A DNA stretch of 60,556 nucleotides from Clostridium sp. D53t1_180928_C8 (lineage in GTDB: Bacteria > Bacillota > Clostridia > Clostridiales > Clostridiaceae): positions 1-60,556 of the forward strand of contig NZ_JADPEL010000019.1 of NCBI RefSeq assembly GCF_015667795.1, in the 5' to 3' direction. The notes under the pieces were generated by a model. The model did not search any database and was not told the origin of the DNA. It was given only the letters and a program-made list of their open reading frames with translations. Below are positions 1 through 8,908 of this stretch, piece by piece (within the stretch, counting starts at the first letter, position 1; every line of letters begins with the position of its first letter). The translations under genes were made by a program, and so were the position numbers.

Positions 1-15
1 GTTTTTTCTTGTCAT
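1..15 (-). CDS. 5' end of an unidentified gene (partial)
   Basis: An ATG on the minus strand at 15-13 is preceded, 7 bases upstream, by a perfect AGGAGG ribosome binding site (24-29 on the plus strand). Only five codons, M-T-R-K-N, fall inside the window, so the product cannot be identified. It lies downstream of the aldolase gene in the same direction, separated by the aldolase terminator, so it is probably transcribed separately. Confidence 0.6.
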
Positions 16-74
16 TAAAAAACCTCCTAAAAAATCTTTATAGTATATTATTCCAAATCTACCAACTTATCATA

Positions 75-123
75 CAAAAAGAGAGTAGATAGATTTGTGT
101 TTTACACAAATTCATCTACTCTC
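75..123 (-). terminator. Terminator of fba
   Basis: Read on the minus strand, GAGAGTAGAT and ATTTGTGT pair with ACACAAAT and ATCTACTCTC around a 3-base loop, with a small internal mismatch. The stem is followed by a run of five T. This is a typical intrinsic terminator just after the aldolase stop codon. Confidence 0.9.
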
Positions 124-137
124 CCTATTTAAAGGAA

Positions 138-1001
138 TTAAGCTTTGTTTACTGAACCGAATAATTCCATTTTTTCTTTAACTGTAGCTTTGATAGCTTC
201 GAATCCAGGATTTAATAATTTTCTTGGGTCAAATCCTTTTCCTTCTTTATCTTTTCCAGCTTCAATGTAAGCTCTTGTAGCTTCTTGGAATGATAATTGA
301 CATTCAGTGTTAACGTTGATCTTAGAAACTCCTAAAGATATAGCTTTCTTGATCATTTCTTCTGGAATTCCAGTACCACCGTGTAATACTAATGGCATGT
401 TTCCACAAGCGTTGTTTATTTCTTCTAAAGCATCAAAAGCAAGTCCTTGCCAGTTTGATGGATATTTTCCGTGGATGTTTCCGATACCAGCAGCTAACAT
501 AGTAACTCCTAAATCAGCTATTGATTTACATTCTTGAGCATCAGCAACTTCACCTTTACCAACAACTCCGTCTTCTTCTCCACCGATTGATCCAACTTCT
601 GCTTCTAAAGATAATCCTTTTTCTGCAGTAACTTTAACTAATTCAGTAGTCTTTTCGATGTTTTCAGCGATTGGGTAGTGAGATCCATCAAACATAACTG
701 ATGAGAATCCAGCTTCCATAGCTTTGTAGCATCCTTCGTAGCTACCGTGGTCTAAGTGTAGAGCAACTGGTACAGTGATGTTTAATTCTTCTAACATACC
801 GTTAACCATTCCAACGATAGTTTTGTATCCACACATATATTTTCCAGCACCTTCAGATACTCCTAAGATTACTGGTGAGTTATTTTCTTGTGCAGTTAAT
901 AAAACAGCTTTAGTCCATTCTAAGTTATTGATGTTGAATTGACCAACAGCATATTTTCCTTCTCTTGCTTTGTTTAACATTTCTTTAGCTGAAACTAACA
1001 T
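138..1001 (-). CDS. fba: Class II fructose-bisphosphate aldolase
   Basis: 287 residues, the usual length for a class II (zinc) aldolase of the FbaA/GatY family. It cleaves fructose-1,6-bisphosphate to dihydroxyacetone phosphate and glyceraldehyde-3-phosphate in cytoplasmic glycolysis. Visible motifs are HLDHG at about residues 82-86 (catalytic Asp and zinc-binding His), the glycine-rich EVGSIGGEEDG segment near 136-146, LVLHGGTG with a metal-binding His near 205-212, and KINVNTE near 227. The start ATG has GGAGGT 8 bases upstream. The gene is monocistronic, with its own promoter and terminator, and is not next to the gap-pgk-tpiA operon at 29-34 kb. Codon use is biased like other highly expressed glycolytic genes in the window. 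Confidence 0.95.
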   Translation of the reverse strand: MLVSAKEMLNKAREGKYAVGQFNINNLEWTKAVLLTAQENNSPVILGVSEGAGKYMCGYKTIVGMVNGMLEELNITVPVALHLDHGSYEGCYKAMEAGFSSVMFDGSHYPIAENIEKTTELVKVTAEKGLSLEAEVGSIGGEEDGVVGKGEVADAQECKSIADLGVTMLAAGIGNIHGKYPSNWQGLAFDALEEINNACGNMPLVLHGGTGIPEEMIKKAISLGVSKINVNTECQLSFQEATRAYIEAGKDKEGKGFDPRKLLNPGFEAIKATVKEKMELFGSVNKA

Positions 1002-1058
1002 GGCAATACCTCCGTGTATTTTAAAATATTATAGAGAATTCGTTAAGTTTTACTTAAT

Positions 1059-1087
1059 GTTATAAAATTAACAATTATGTATATCAA
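1059..1087 (-). promoter_or_regulatory. Candidate promoter of fba
   Basis: On the minus strand TTGATA (1087-1082) is separated by 17 bases from TATAAC (1064-1059), a good housekeeping sigma-A type match about 60 bases before the aldolase start. The rest of the 312-base gap 1002-1313 is AT-rich, and I see no other structure in it. It must also hold the plus-strand promoter of the PHP gene, which I could not place with confidence. Confidence 0.55.
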
Positions 1088-1313
1088 TTTATTCTCCATT
1101 GGTTATTATACCTTAAAATAATAAGAATGAAAACAAAAAAATAAGTAAATTAACTTTAATGATAGTCTATGAATATCATATTTGTTTTCTAAATTAAGTT
1201 AAAATAAAGAAAATATGATATATTAAATAAAGAAATATTTTTTATTTATTATATAGTTTAAATTTAAAATTATAGTTTAATATAATAAATATTAAAGAAC
1301 TTAGGAGGAAAAT

Positions 1314-2150
1314 ATGTTAGCTGATTTACATATACATAGTTATTATTCAGATGGTACAATGTCACCAAAAGAAATAGTAAGAGAGGCAAGGAATAGAAAT
1401 TTAGGAATAATTGCAATAACTGATCATGATGTTTTAGATTCTTATGAAGAAGTAAAGCATGAAGCTGAAAAAGAAGGAATTGTTGCAATAAGAGGAGTTG
1501 AAATAGATTCAATTTTTGAAGGACATTTAGTTCATTTATTAGCATATAAGTTTAATGATAATGAAAGATTTTTTGAGTTAGTAAATAAAGCAAAAAAAGA
1601 GTTGCTAGAAACTAGTATTGAGCTTATAAGAAGAATGGAAAAAGATTATGAAAATATATCTCTAGAAGATTATAATGCTTATGAGTATGATAGAAGAAAA
1701 GGTGGTTGGAAGGGAATACACTACCTATTTGATAGAAAAATTACAGAAGGTCTTTTTGATGGAATGAAACTTTATGGTAAATATGAATGTGGTCATGAAA
1801 AGTTTAATTTTCCAAGTGTAAAGGAAGTTTGTGATATTACTCATGAAGCAGGGGGATATGTAGTATTAGCACATCCATGTAATTATTATAAAGAAAAAAC
1901 TAAAGAAGAAATATTAGAAAAGCTTGAAATATTAAAATCAGAAGGAATTGATGGAGTTGAATGTTATTATCCTGCAAATAGTGAATTAATGACAGAAACA
2001 TGTTTAGAGTTTTGTAAGAATAATGATTTAATAATAACTGCTGGATCTGATAGTCACGGGGATTTTGGTGCAGTAAGCAAGGGGATAGAGTATTATTTAG
2101 GTGCAGTTAAGGCTGATGATACTATTTTAAATTTAAAAAAAATATTGTAA
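1314..2150 (+). CDS. PHP-domain phosphoesterase
   Basis: 278 residues. The N-terminus holds the PHP metal-binding signature DLHIHSYYSDG (residues 4-14), ITDHD (36-40) and GVEI (61-64). AHPC (about 192-195) and GSDSHGD near the C-terminus supply further metal ligands. The family (RNase AM/TrpH-like, YciV) includes 5'-3' exonucleases acting on short RNAs and 3',5'-bisphosphate phosphatases, so a phosphoesterase activity is secure and the exact substrate is not. The ribosome binding site is AGGAGG, 6 bases before the ATG. A strong terminator follows, so this is a single-gene unit. Confidence 0.85.
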   Translation: MLADLHIHSYYSDGTMSPKEIVREARNRNLGIIAITDHDVLDSYEEVKHEAEKEGIVAIRGVEIDSIFEGHLVHLLAYKFNDNERFFELVNKAKKELLETSIELIRRMEKDYENISLEDYNAYEYDRRKGGWKGIHYLFDRKITEGLFDGMKLYGKYECGHEKFNFPSVKEVCDITHEAGGYVVLAHPCNYYKEKTKEEILEKLEILKSEGIDGVECYYPANSELMTETCLEFCKNNDLIITAGSDSHGDFGAVSKGIEYYLGAVKADDTILNLKKIL

Positions 2151-2166
2151 TTTATTAAGAATAGGA

Positions 2167-2209
2167 AAGAACTGTTATAACAAGTATTAGTTATAATAGT
2201 TCTTTTTTT
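2167..2209 (+). terminator. Terminator of the PHP gene
   Basis: AAGAACTGTTATAAC pairs with GTTATAATAGTTCTT (one G-U pair) around an 8-base loop, followed by a T run. Confidence 0.92.
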
Positions 2210-2236
2210 ATTATTTATAATTAGTTATTAATGGAT

Positions 2237-2265
2237 AACTATTAATGATAATATTGCATATTTTA
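2237..2265 (+). promoter_or_regulatory. Possible sigma-K-like promoter of the glycine-rich protein
   Basis: CATATTTTA at 2257-2265 is an exact match to the sigma-K -10 consensus CATANNNTA. AACT at 2237-2240, 16 bases upstream, resembles the weak MACM -35 element. It lies 25 bases before the start codon. In DNA this AT-rich such a match can occur by chance, so this is suggestive only. If real, it would place the gene in the late mother-cell stage of sporulation. Confidence 0.3.
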
Positions 2266-2289
2266 TAGTAGTTTAGGAGGAGATATTAT

Positions 2290-4683
2290 ATGTTAAATAG
2301 TATAAGTGTAACTTTGATAAATGAAGTAAATCAAGAAATATCATCTGATATAGATGTTTTAAATATTAAAGGAGAAGGATATGGAAAAATATATTTAGAA
2401 GATAGAAACTCGGATTTAACTATAAATATGAGCAATGTAAAATTGGGAACAGATGAAAAGGGTGGATACTTAGATTTAAGTGGAGGAATGCAAGGACATA
2501 TTACAATAAATGCAATTGGAGAAAATATTATAAATGCAGGAATGGTCAATTTAAATTATGTACCTGCGAATGATGTAGAAGTAAATGCGGCTATTAGAAT
2601 TTCAAAGGGAGTAATAACAACTATAATATGTGGAGAAGGAAACTCATTAACATGTATAGGTGAGACTTTAGTTTATAAAGAAGGAGTTACGCCAGAATAC
2701 AAAGCAGGAGCTGGAATAGGAGGTTCTAGTGGGGATACTTGTGGGACAATAATAGTTAATTGTGAAGGTAAAATAACAGCTATTGGAGGAGTAAGTGCAG
2801 CAGGAATTGGAGGTGGATCTGGAGGAGATGGAAATAATATAACTATAAATATTATTAATGGAGGAACTGTTGAAGCTATTGCGAGTTATGATGTAAATGG
2901 TAATGGAGGCGCTGGAATAGGTGGTGGATGTGGCTACTTAAATTCTAAAATCAATAATTTTGAAGGTGGAAATAGTGGAACTATTACTATAAATGCACAA
3001 GGTAAGGGTGAAAGTTTGGCTAATATTATTTCTATAGGTGGTCATTGTGGTGCAGGAATAGGTGGAGGTGCATATGGAAATGGTAGTGGAAGTATAATTC
3101 AAGTCTCATGTGAAGGGTGTAAAGATAGTGGTAAAGAAATAGAAATAAGTAAAGGTGAAGGAATAACAATAAACCTAAATGGAAATTCGAAAATTCAGGC
3201 TAGTTCTTTATATGGCGCAGCAGGGATAGGCGGAGGTGCAGGACTTTTGCCTAAAGATGAAAGTAGTGATGTTTTTATTGGAGGCAATGGTGGAGTTATA
3301 AATATTATGGGAACTTCAAGTGATAGCATTATTGCAATTGGAGGAATTCAAGGAGCTGGAATAGGTGGGGGCTCTAATGGAAATGGTGGAAATATAACTA
3401 TTGGAGGAGAGTTATTTATTAACGCTCAAGGTGGAAATAATGCAGCTGGTATAGGTGGAGGATACGCGTTAGAATATTTTGGAATAAACTGTATTTGTGG
3501 AAATGGAGGAATTATAGAAATTAATGGGCAAGTAAATATAGATACAAGTGGTAGTTATGGAGGAGCAGGAATTGGTGGAGGTTTTAATGGAAAAAGTGGA
3601 CAAATAATAATAAATAATTGTAATGAAATAAATGCAACTGGCGGTTATGGGGGAGCAGGAATTGGTGGAGGATTACATGGCCAAGCACAATGTATAGAAG
3701 TAAAATCAGGAAATGTAATTAATGCAATAGGTGGAGTAGGAATTATTGAAACTATAGATAATGACGGCAATCGTATAACTCAATATTGTGGTGGTGGGGC
3801 AGGCGTTGGTGATGGTACATTTGGATATAATACAACTGCTGTAAAATATGGAGATAATGCTGAGATTGATATAGCAGGTGTAAATAATTTAACTGCTAGT
3901 GGTGGATCTTATGGAGGAGCAGGAATTGGTGGCGGTAGTGAATGTAGTAGTGGGAAGATAGTTATAAATAATTGCAATTATATTAATGCAACGGGAGGAA
4001 ATGCAGCTGCAGGAATAGGGGGAGGAAACAGAGGTAATTCGATAGATATAAAAATAAATAATGTAAATAATATTATTGCAAGTGGAGGAGAAGAAAGTGT
4101 TGAAGATAGTATTTATGGGGGCGCTGGCATTGGAGGAGGAGGATTTGGAAATAATATAGCTATAAAAGTTTCTGGTTGCTCAAAGCTTTCTGCTATTGGA
4201 AGTGGTGGAGGTGCTGGAATAGGTGGAGGTGCTGGAAATAGTGGAGATGATAATGATGAGGGAAATATACTTGGTGGATATGCAGGCAATATAGATTTAA
4301 ATGATTGTCAGTGGATATTAGCTAATGGAAGTAGTGAGTTTATTAATGGATTTAATAGAGGAAGTTCAGGAATAGGGGGTGGAGCATTTGGAAATGGTGG
4401 TTATATAAACTCAAGTAATTGCGACAGTATAACAGCTATTGGTGGTTTATTCGGAGGTTCTGGTATAGGTGGTGGTTATACTGGATGTTATCATAATATT
4501 GAAATAGTTGGATTTGAGATATTGGAAGCCAAAGGAAATTCAGAAGCACAAAATATAGGTGTAGGTGATAATTGTCCTATAGAATGTTTGAATCTTGTAA
4601 AAAGTTCTAAAAAGAAACCTATTATTAGGCAAAGAATAAAAATAAATAGAGGAATTAATTTGTTTAAAGTAAGTAAAATTTAA
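2290..4683 (+). CDS. Large glycine-rich AGIGGG-repeat protein, predicted beta-helix, no export signal
   Basis: 797 residues of unknown function. Residues 1-137 are a beta-rich N-terminal part without signal peptide or membrane segment. From about residue 138 to 760 there are sixteen imperfect units of about 30-55 residues. Each begins with GAGIGGG or a variant (AAGIGGG, SSGIGGG, GAGVGDG) and continues with a beta-strand pattern such as I-x-I-N-N-C-N-x-I-x-A-x-GG. Such GAGIGGG repeats are known from surface proteins of gut Firmicutes and Bacteroides, where a signal peptide and anchor are usual. Here both are missing. The tail is short and basic (KKKPIIRQRIKINRG). Cysteines recur in many units. 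The start has AGGAGG 8 bases upstream. A spore-coat or exosporium protein is my favoured reading, helped by the sigma-K-like promoter, but this is inference. Confidence 0.85.
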   Translation: MLNSISVTLINEVNQEISSDIDVLNIKGEGYGKIYLEDRNSDLTINMSNVKLGTDEKGGYLDLSGGMQGHITINAIGENIINAGMVNLNYVPANDVEVNAAIRISKGVITTIICGEGNSLTCIGETLVYKEGVTPEYKAGAGIGGSSGDTCGTIIVNCEGKITAIGGVSAAGIGGGSGGDGNNITINIINGGTVEAIASYDVNGNGGAGIGGGCGYLNSKINNFEGGNSGTITINAQGKGESLANIISIGGHCGAGIGGGAYGNGSGSIIQVSCEGCKDSGKEIEISKGEGITINLNGNSKIQASSLYGAAGIGGGAGLLPKDESSDVFIGGNGGVINIMGTSSDSIIAIGGIQGAGIGGGSNGNGGNITIGGELFINAQGGNNAAGIGGGYALEYFGINCICGNGGIIEINGQVNIDTSGSYGGAGIGGGFNGKSGQIIINNCNEINATGGYGGAGIGGGLHGQAQCIEVKSGNVINAIGGVGIIETIDNDGNRITQYCGGGAGVGDGTFGYNTTAVKYGDNAEIDIAGVNNLTASGGSYGGAGIGGGSECSSGKIVINNCNYINATGGNAAAGIGGGNRGNSIDIKINNVNNIIASGGEESVEDSIYGGAGIGGGGFGNNIAIKVSGCSKLSAIGSGGGAGIGGGAGNSGDDNDEGNILGGYAGNIDLNDCQWILANGSSEFINGFNRGSSGIGGGAFGNGGYINSSNCDSITAIGGLFGGSGIGGGYTGCYHNIEIVGFEILEAKGNSEAQNIGVGDNCPIECLNLVKSSKKKPIIRQRIKINRGINLFKVSKI
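2704..4572 (+). repeat. Sixteen in-gene repeats encoding AGIGGG units
   Basis: The coding sequence repeats variants of ggagcaggaattggtggagg at irregular spacing of about 90-165 bases, sixteen times. Short units have the form GAGIGGG-xxG-xxx-IxINNCNxINATGG (about 30 residues). Longer units carry insertions, for example around 3100-3200 and 4230-4300. Units differ at many synonymous and non-synonymous sites, so the array is old rather than freshly amplified. Confidence 0.9.
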
Positions 4684-4701
4684 TTTTAATATTTATATAA
4701 T

Positions 4702-4751
4702 AAGTTATAAGGGGATGCCGTTAAAAAGTAATAGGTATTCCTTTATAACTT
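4702..4751 (+). other. 18-base-pair hairpin between the repeat protein and the kinase
   Basis: AAGTTATAAGGGGATGCC pairs along all 18 positions with GGTATTCCTTTATAACTT (three G-U pairs) around a 14-base loop. No T run follows on either strand, so it is not a standard terminator. It ends 90 bases before the kinase start. It could stabilise the upstream mRNA, end transcription inefficiently, or be a small RNA element. Confidence 0.6.
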
Positions 4752-4841
4752 GTAAGGTTGATTAAAATAAAAAAACTATTATATTTATAATTTATATTAC
4801 ACATAATATAAATACTGTTAAAAAAATAGGGGTATAGTATT

Positions 4842-6812
4842 ATGTTTAATAAAAAAATAATAAAAAGCGTATTAAAAGTTGTTTTTATTTTTATATTAAT
4901 TTTCAGTAGTGATATATTAGTTAAGGCTAACATTTTATCTAATACTAAAATTCTTGCAATAGGTTCGTACTCTTCAGGAAATAAATGGGAAAATTCTATT
5001 TTAAAGGGATTTGAAAGTAGTAATAACAATAAATATATAGTAAAGTATGAATTTTTAGATAGTAAGGTTTCAGAATCTAAGGAGTATGACGATAGTTTTA
5101 TTAATTTTTTAAATGTTAAATATAGAGAGGCTAATATTGATTATATAATCGCTCTAGATGATGAGTCATTTAAATTAATTAGAAGTAATTTATTTAGTGA
5201 AGAATTATTTACATATAAGAAAAAAATTATTTTTGTGGGAGTAAATGAGTTTATACAGTTAAATGAGGATGAAGGAAATTATATTACTGGGATATTAGAA
5301 TATCAAGATAATTTACCTATAGTAAATACAATATTAACAGCAGGGAAAAATATTAAGGATATATATCTAATTTTAGATAATAGCATTTATTGTGATACTG
5401 TAAAACAGGAATTTACCAAAATCATTGATATGGCAGAAAAAAAGTTTGAATATCATATTATCCAAGATACAAACTTTGACTCTATAAAAAAACAATGTAA
5501 GAAAATTCCTGATAGAGATTGCGCAATATATTTATGTGGTACATTCAAGGACTGTGATGAATCTAATATTATTCAACCAGATGAAGTTATAAGAGAGATT
5601 AAAAGGATAAGCAATGCACCTATTTATGCAAAATTAGAAGAGTATATTTATGCAGGGGCAGTTGGAGGAATAGTTAATGATGGATATAAACTAGGGGAGG
5701 TTACATATACTCTTTTAAACAATATTGTATCAGAAACTTATAAATATACTATACTACCAGTACATGATACATTTAGTTTGCCGATTTTTAATTATAATGC
5801 CATAGTTGAATATGATATTAATCCTTTTAAGTTGCCATCTGACAGTAAAATCATTAATAAAAAGCCATTTCAGTTATTATTACCTAAATACTTAATTATA
5901 ATAGTGTGGTTCTTGATTTTATTAGCTATATTAGGTGTTGTAGGATTAATTTATTTATATATAATAAATAAAAGAAAAGCTAGGGAAAACAAGTTATTAC
6001 TAGTAGAATCAGTTGAAAGGGAAAAGATAAAAACTGATTTTATTGTTACAATTTCTCATGAGCTTAGAACGCCTTTAAATATAATAATAAATGCAACTAA
6101 TCTATTAAAAATGAAGTTAAATGATAGAGAGTTTGATAAAAGTTTTTTTGATGAAAGATTAAATTATATAATGAAAAATGCTAATAGATTACGTAGATAT
6201 ATTAATAATTTAATTGATGTAAGCAAACTAGAAATGGGATATATGGATGCTAGGTTTACTAATGAAAATATAGTTAGCGTAGTTGAGGATATAACATTAA
6301 CTATTGTAGATTTAGCTAAGTCATTTAATTTAAATGTAGTTTTTGATACTGAAGAAGAGGAAATAATAATGGCTATAGATAAGGTTAAGATGGAAAGAAT
6401 TATTCTAAATTTATTATCTAATGCTATAAAGTTTACTAATGATGGTGGAAAGGTTATGGTTTTTGTAAAAAGGGAAGCCGACAATGTTATTATAGAAATT
6501 TGTGATGATGGTGTTGGAATGTCTGAAGATATAAAAGAACATTTATTTGAAAAATTTAAGAGGGCAGACTTAAATGATGGATTTAATAGAAAAAATGAAG
6601 GTAGCGGTTTAGGATTATTTATAGTAAGAGGATTAGTAGATTTACATAATGGAAAAATAGAGGTAAAAAGTAAATCGAATGAAGGAACTAAATTTATAAT
6701 TTCATTGCCTATAAGAATAGTAGAAGATAGAGAAAATGAAAATTTAATAGAGTATTCATCTTTAGAATACATGTTTGAAATGGAATTTTCGGATATTGAT
6801 AAAAAGGAATAA
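4842..6812 (+). CDS. Membrane sensor histidine kinase with a fused substrate-binding-like sensor domain
   Basis: 656 residues. Hydrophobic signal/anchor at about 8-25. An extracytoplasmic domain of about 310 residues resembles the ABC substrate-binding family often fused to kinases (an ILAIGSYSSGNKW start, YIIALDD, IIFVGVNE, and YAGAVGGIVNDG near its end). A transmembrane helix lies at about 352-375. HisKA follows with the phospho-acceptor His406 in ISHELRTPLN, then HATPase_c with N box LNLLSNAIKF, G1 DDGVGM and G2 GSGLGLFI. The protein should autophosphorylate in response to an extracellular ligand. No response regulator gene is adjacent, so it is an orphan. ATG is preceded by a weak AGGGG. 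It is isolated from its neighbours by a hairpin upstream and a terminator downstream. Confidence 0.88.
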   Translation: MFNKKIIKSVLKVVFIFILIFSSDILVKANILSNTKILAIGSYSSGNKWENSILKGFESSNNNKYIVKYEFLDSKVSESKEYDDSFINFLNVKYREANIDYIIALDDESFKLIRSNLFSEELFTYKKKIIFVGVNEFIQLNEDEGNYITGILEYQDNLPIVNTILTAGKNIKDIYLILDNSIYCDTVKQEFTKIIDMAEKKFEYHIIQDTNFDSIKKQCKKIPDRDCAIYLCGTFKDCDESNIIQPDEVIREIKRISNAPIYAKLEEYIYAGAVGGIVNDGYKLGEVTYTLLNNIVSETYKYTILPVHDTFSLPIFNYNAIVEYDINPFKLPSDSKIINKKPFQLLLPKYLIIIVWFLILLAILGVVGLIYLYIINKRKARENKLLLVESVEREKIKTDFIVTISHELRTPLNIIINATNLLKMKLNDREFDKSFFDERLNYIMKNANRLRRYINNLIDVSKLEMGYMDARFTNENIVSVVEDITLTIVDLAKSFNLNVVFDTEEEEIIMAIDKVKMERIILNLLSNAIKFTNDGGKVMVFVKREADNVIIEICDDGVGMSEDIKEHLFEKFKRADLNDGFNRKNEGSGLGLFIVRGLVDLHNGKIEVKSKSNEGTKFIISLPIRIVEDRENENLIEYSSLEYMFEMEFSDIDKKE

Positions 6813-6836
6813 TATTTAATAAAAGGAATAAAAAAA

Positions 6837-6862
6837 GACTGTATAAAATTATACAGTCTTTT
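6837..6862. terminator. Bidirectional terminator between the kinase and tRNA-Leu
   Basis: GACTGTATAA pairs perfectly with TTATACAGTC around a 2-base loop. It is flanked by an A run on the left and a T run on the right, so it can end transcription of the kinase (plus) and of the tRNA (minus). Confidence 0.9.
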
Positions 6863-6949
6863 TGGTGCTGAAGACCGGAATCGAACCGGTACGGTATCGC
6901 TACCGCAGGATTTTAAGTCCTGTGCGTCTGCCTGTTCCGCCACTTCAGC
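6863..6949 (-). tRNA. tRNA-Leu (UAA)
   Basis: The minus strand folds as an 87-base type II tRNA. The acceptor stem GCTGAAG pairs with CTTCAGC, followed by discriminator A and an encoded CCA. The anticodon stem CAGGA/TCCTG has loop CTTAAAA, giving anticodon TAA (6913-6915 on the plus strand). A long variable arm typical of Leu is present, and the T arm has the GGTTCGATTCC pattern. It reads UUA, the commonest Leu codon here. It is a solitary tRNA gene. Confidence 0.97.
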
Positions 6950-7080
6950 AGGCAAGAATTATTGTAATATGATATTAGGAATAAGTCAATAGAAAAATTA
7001 AAAATAATAAAAAATATGTAATAGTTATAAAAAAAATGATAATATAAAAGAAATATATTTATGGAAATTGGTGAGCTATT

Positions 7081-8835
7081 ATGAATAAGGTGTTTGAAGT
7101 ACTTCATAAGTATTATGGATATAATTCATTTCGAAAGGGTCAATATGAAATTATAAACAATATATTGAAAAAAAGAGATACATTTTGTATTTTACCAACA
7201 GGTGGGGGAAAATCAATTTGTTATCAGATTCCAGCGCTTTTGTTTAGTGGTGTTACTATAGTTATTTCGCCATTAATTGCTTTAATGAAGGATCAAGTTG
7301 ATAATTTAAAAGCAAATGGAATAAATGCTGAATATATAAATAGCACTAAAAATTTAGAGAATATAGATAGAATTATGGATATGTGTAGGAATGATAAAGT
7401 AAAATTACTTTATATTGCACCAGAAAGACTAGAAAATGAATTCTTTAAAAAGAAACTTAGGAAACTTAATATAAGTCAATTAGCTATAGATGAAGCTCAT
7501 TGTGTATCAATGTGGGGACATGATTTTAGAAAAAGTTATGGGTTAATTAATGATTTTATAAATTCTTTAATTATTAGACCTGTAATAACAGCTTTCACTG
7601 CTACAGCAACAGAAATAGTTAGAAAAGATATTGTTAATCTTTTAGGCTTAAGAAATCCTTATACATATATAAGCAGTTTTGATAGAGATAACTTATCAAT
7701 AAGAGTACATATTGAGGAAGATAAATTAGAATTAGTAAAAGATATTATTAAGGATAAAGAAAATGAGGCTGGAATTATTTACTGTGCTACAAGAAAGGAA
7801 GTTGAAGGATTACATTTTTATCTTAAAGATTTGGGATATGATGTATTAAAGTATCATGGTGGACTAAAAGATGAAGAAAAGGAATATTATCAAGATGAAT
7901 TTTTAAATGAAAGCTCTAATGTTATGATTGCAACTAATGCATTTGGAATGGGAATAGATAAGTCAAATGTAAGATATATAATTCATTTTACAATTCCTAA
8001 AAATATAGAAAGTTATTATCAAGAGATTGGTAGAGCCGGTAGAGATGGAGCTATATCAGAATGTCATATTTTATTTAATAGAAGTGATATTAGGACTCTT
8101 GAATATTTGATATATACAACAGTTCAAATAGAGAGAAAAGAGTCAGAAATAAAGAAGCTTCAAAAGATGATAGACTTTTGTGAGAGTAAGGAGTGTCTAA
8201 GAGCTTTTATTTTAAAATATTTTGGTGAAGAAAATGTTAGGGATTACTGTAACAATTGTAGTAATTGCTTAAATAGTGATGAGCTTAGAGATTATACTAT
8301 AGAGGCTCAAAAAATATTATCTTGTGTATATAGAACTAGAGAGCGTTATGGAGTAGCGGTTCTTATAGATGTACTTAGAGGAATGGTTGGACCTAAGATA
8401 GTTAATGATAAATTAAATGAGTTAACTACATATGGAATAATGAAAGAATATAGCAGTAAGTTTATACGAGACTTAATAAAGGCATTGATTGATTTTGGAT
8501 ATGTCAGTCTAAAGGATGGAACGTATTCAATGCTGAAATTAAATGAAAAGTCATACAGTATTTTAAAGTCAAAACAAAAAGTAATGTTTAAGTTAAGTTA
8601 TCAAGATGAAGAGAAGATTATTAATAGTGAGTTATTTAATAAGTTAAGATTATGGAGACGAGATACTGCTATTAAGGAAGGAGTAAAGCCATATATAATT
8701 TTTTCTGATGCAACATTAATTGAATTATGTAATAAATTACCTCAAAATGAGAAGGAGCTTTTAGAAATACGAGGTATGGGTGAAAAGAAATTTAATAAGT
8801 ATGGAGAAGAAATTTTAAAAAAACTAAAAAGTTAA
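7081..8835 (+). CDS. recQ: RecQ-family ATP-dependent DNA helicase
   Basis: 584 residues. SF2 helicase motifs are in order: Q-like motif FRKGQ (17-21), Walker A PTGGGKS (39-45), DEAH box IDEAHC near 138, FTATAT near 177, and in the second lobe ATNAFGMGIDKSNVRY and QEIGRAGRDG with the arginine finger. A cysteine cluster (C-L-R-A and CNNCSNC, about 374-399) forms the RecQ zinc site, followed by an RQC winged helix and a C-terminal HRDC-like segment (EIRGMGEKKFNKYG). It unwinds DNA 3'-5' in recombination repair. It is near the length of standard RecQ and, as in many clostridia, may be one of several paralogues. It lies in its own unit, ended by a strong hairpin. Confidence 0.93.
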   Translation: MNKVFEVLHKYYGYNSFRKGQYEIINNILKKRDTFCILPTGGGKSICYQIPALLFSGVTIVISPLIALMKDQVDNLKANGINAEYINSTKNLENIDRIMDMCRNDKVKLLYIAPERLENEFFKKKLRKLNISQLAIDEAHCVSMWGHDFRKSYGLINDFINSLIIRPVITAFTATATEIVRKDIVNLLGLRNPYTYISSFDRDNLSIRVHIEEDKLELVKDIIKDKENEAGIIYCATRKEVEGLHFYLKDLGYDVLKYHGGLKDEEKEYYQDEFLNESSNVMIATNAFGMGIDKSNVRYIIHFTIPKNIESYYQEIGRAGRDGAISECHILFNRSDIRTLEYLIYTTVQIERKESEIKKLQKMIDFCESKECLRAFILKYFGEENVRDYCNNCSNCLNSDELRDYTIEAQKILSCVYRTRERYGVAVLIDVLRGMVGPKIVNDKLNELTTYGIMKEYSSKFIRDLIKALIDFGYVSLKDGTYSMLKLNEKSYSILKSKQKVMFKLSYQDEEKIINSELFNKLRLWRRDTAIKEGVKPYIIFSDATLIELCNKLPQNEKELLEIRGMGEKKFNKYGEEILKKLKS

Positions 8836-8854
8836 AATATTATAAAAGATAAGT

Positions 8855-8908
8855 AATTCCTTATAAGTAAAATTGCAATATTGTAATTTTACTTATAAGG
8901 AATTTTTA
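8855..8908 (+). terminator. Terminator of recQ
   Basis: A perfect 20-base-pair stem (AATTCCTTATAAGTAAAATT and its complement) around a 10-base loop is followed by TTTATT. Because the stem begins and ends in A/T runs it may also work on the other strand, though no minus-strand gene needs it. Confidence 0.9.

Noticed and set aside
2290-4683. Glycine-rich frame as a non-coding or repeat artefact
   Set aside because: It has a good ribosome site, a long uninterrupted frame, third-position bias and diverged units with conserved protein pattern, so it is a real gene.
6164-6955. 263-codon open frame on the minus strand, opposite the sensor kinase
   Set aside because: It overlaps the tRNA-Leu and is the antisense shadow of the kinase gene; the composition is Ser/Ile/Leu-rich and there is no ribosome site.
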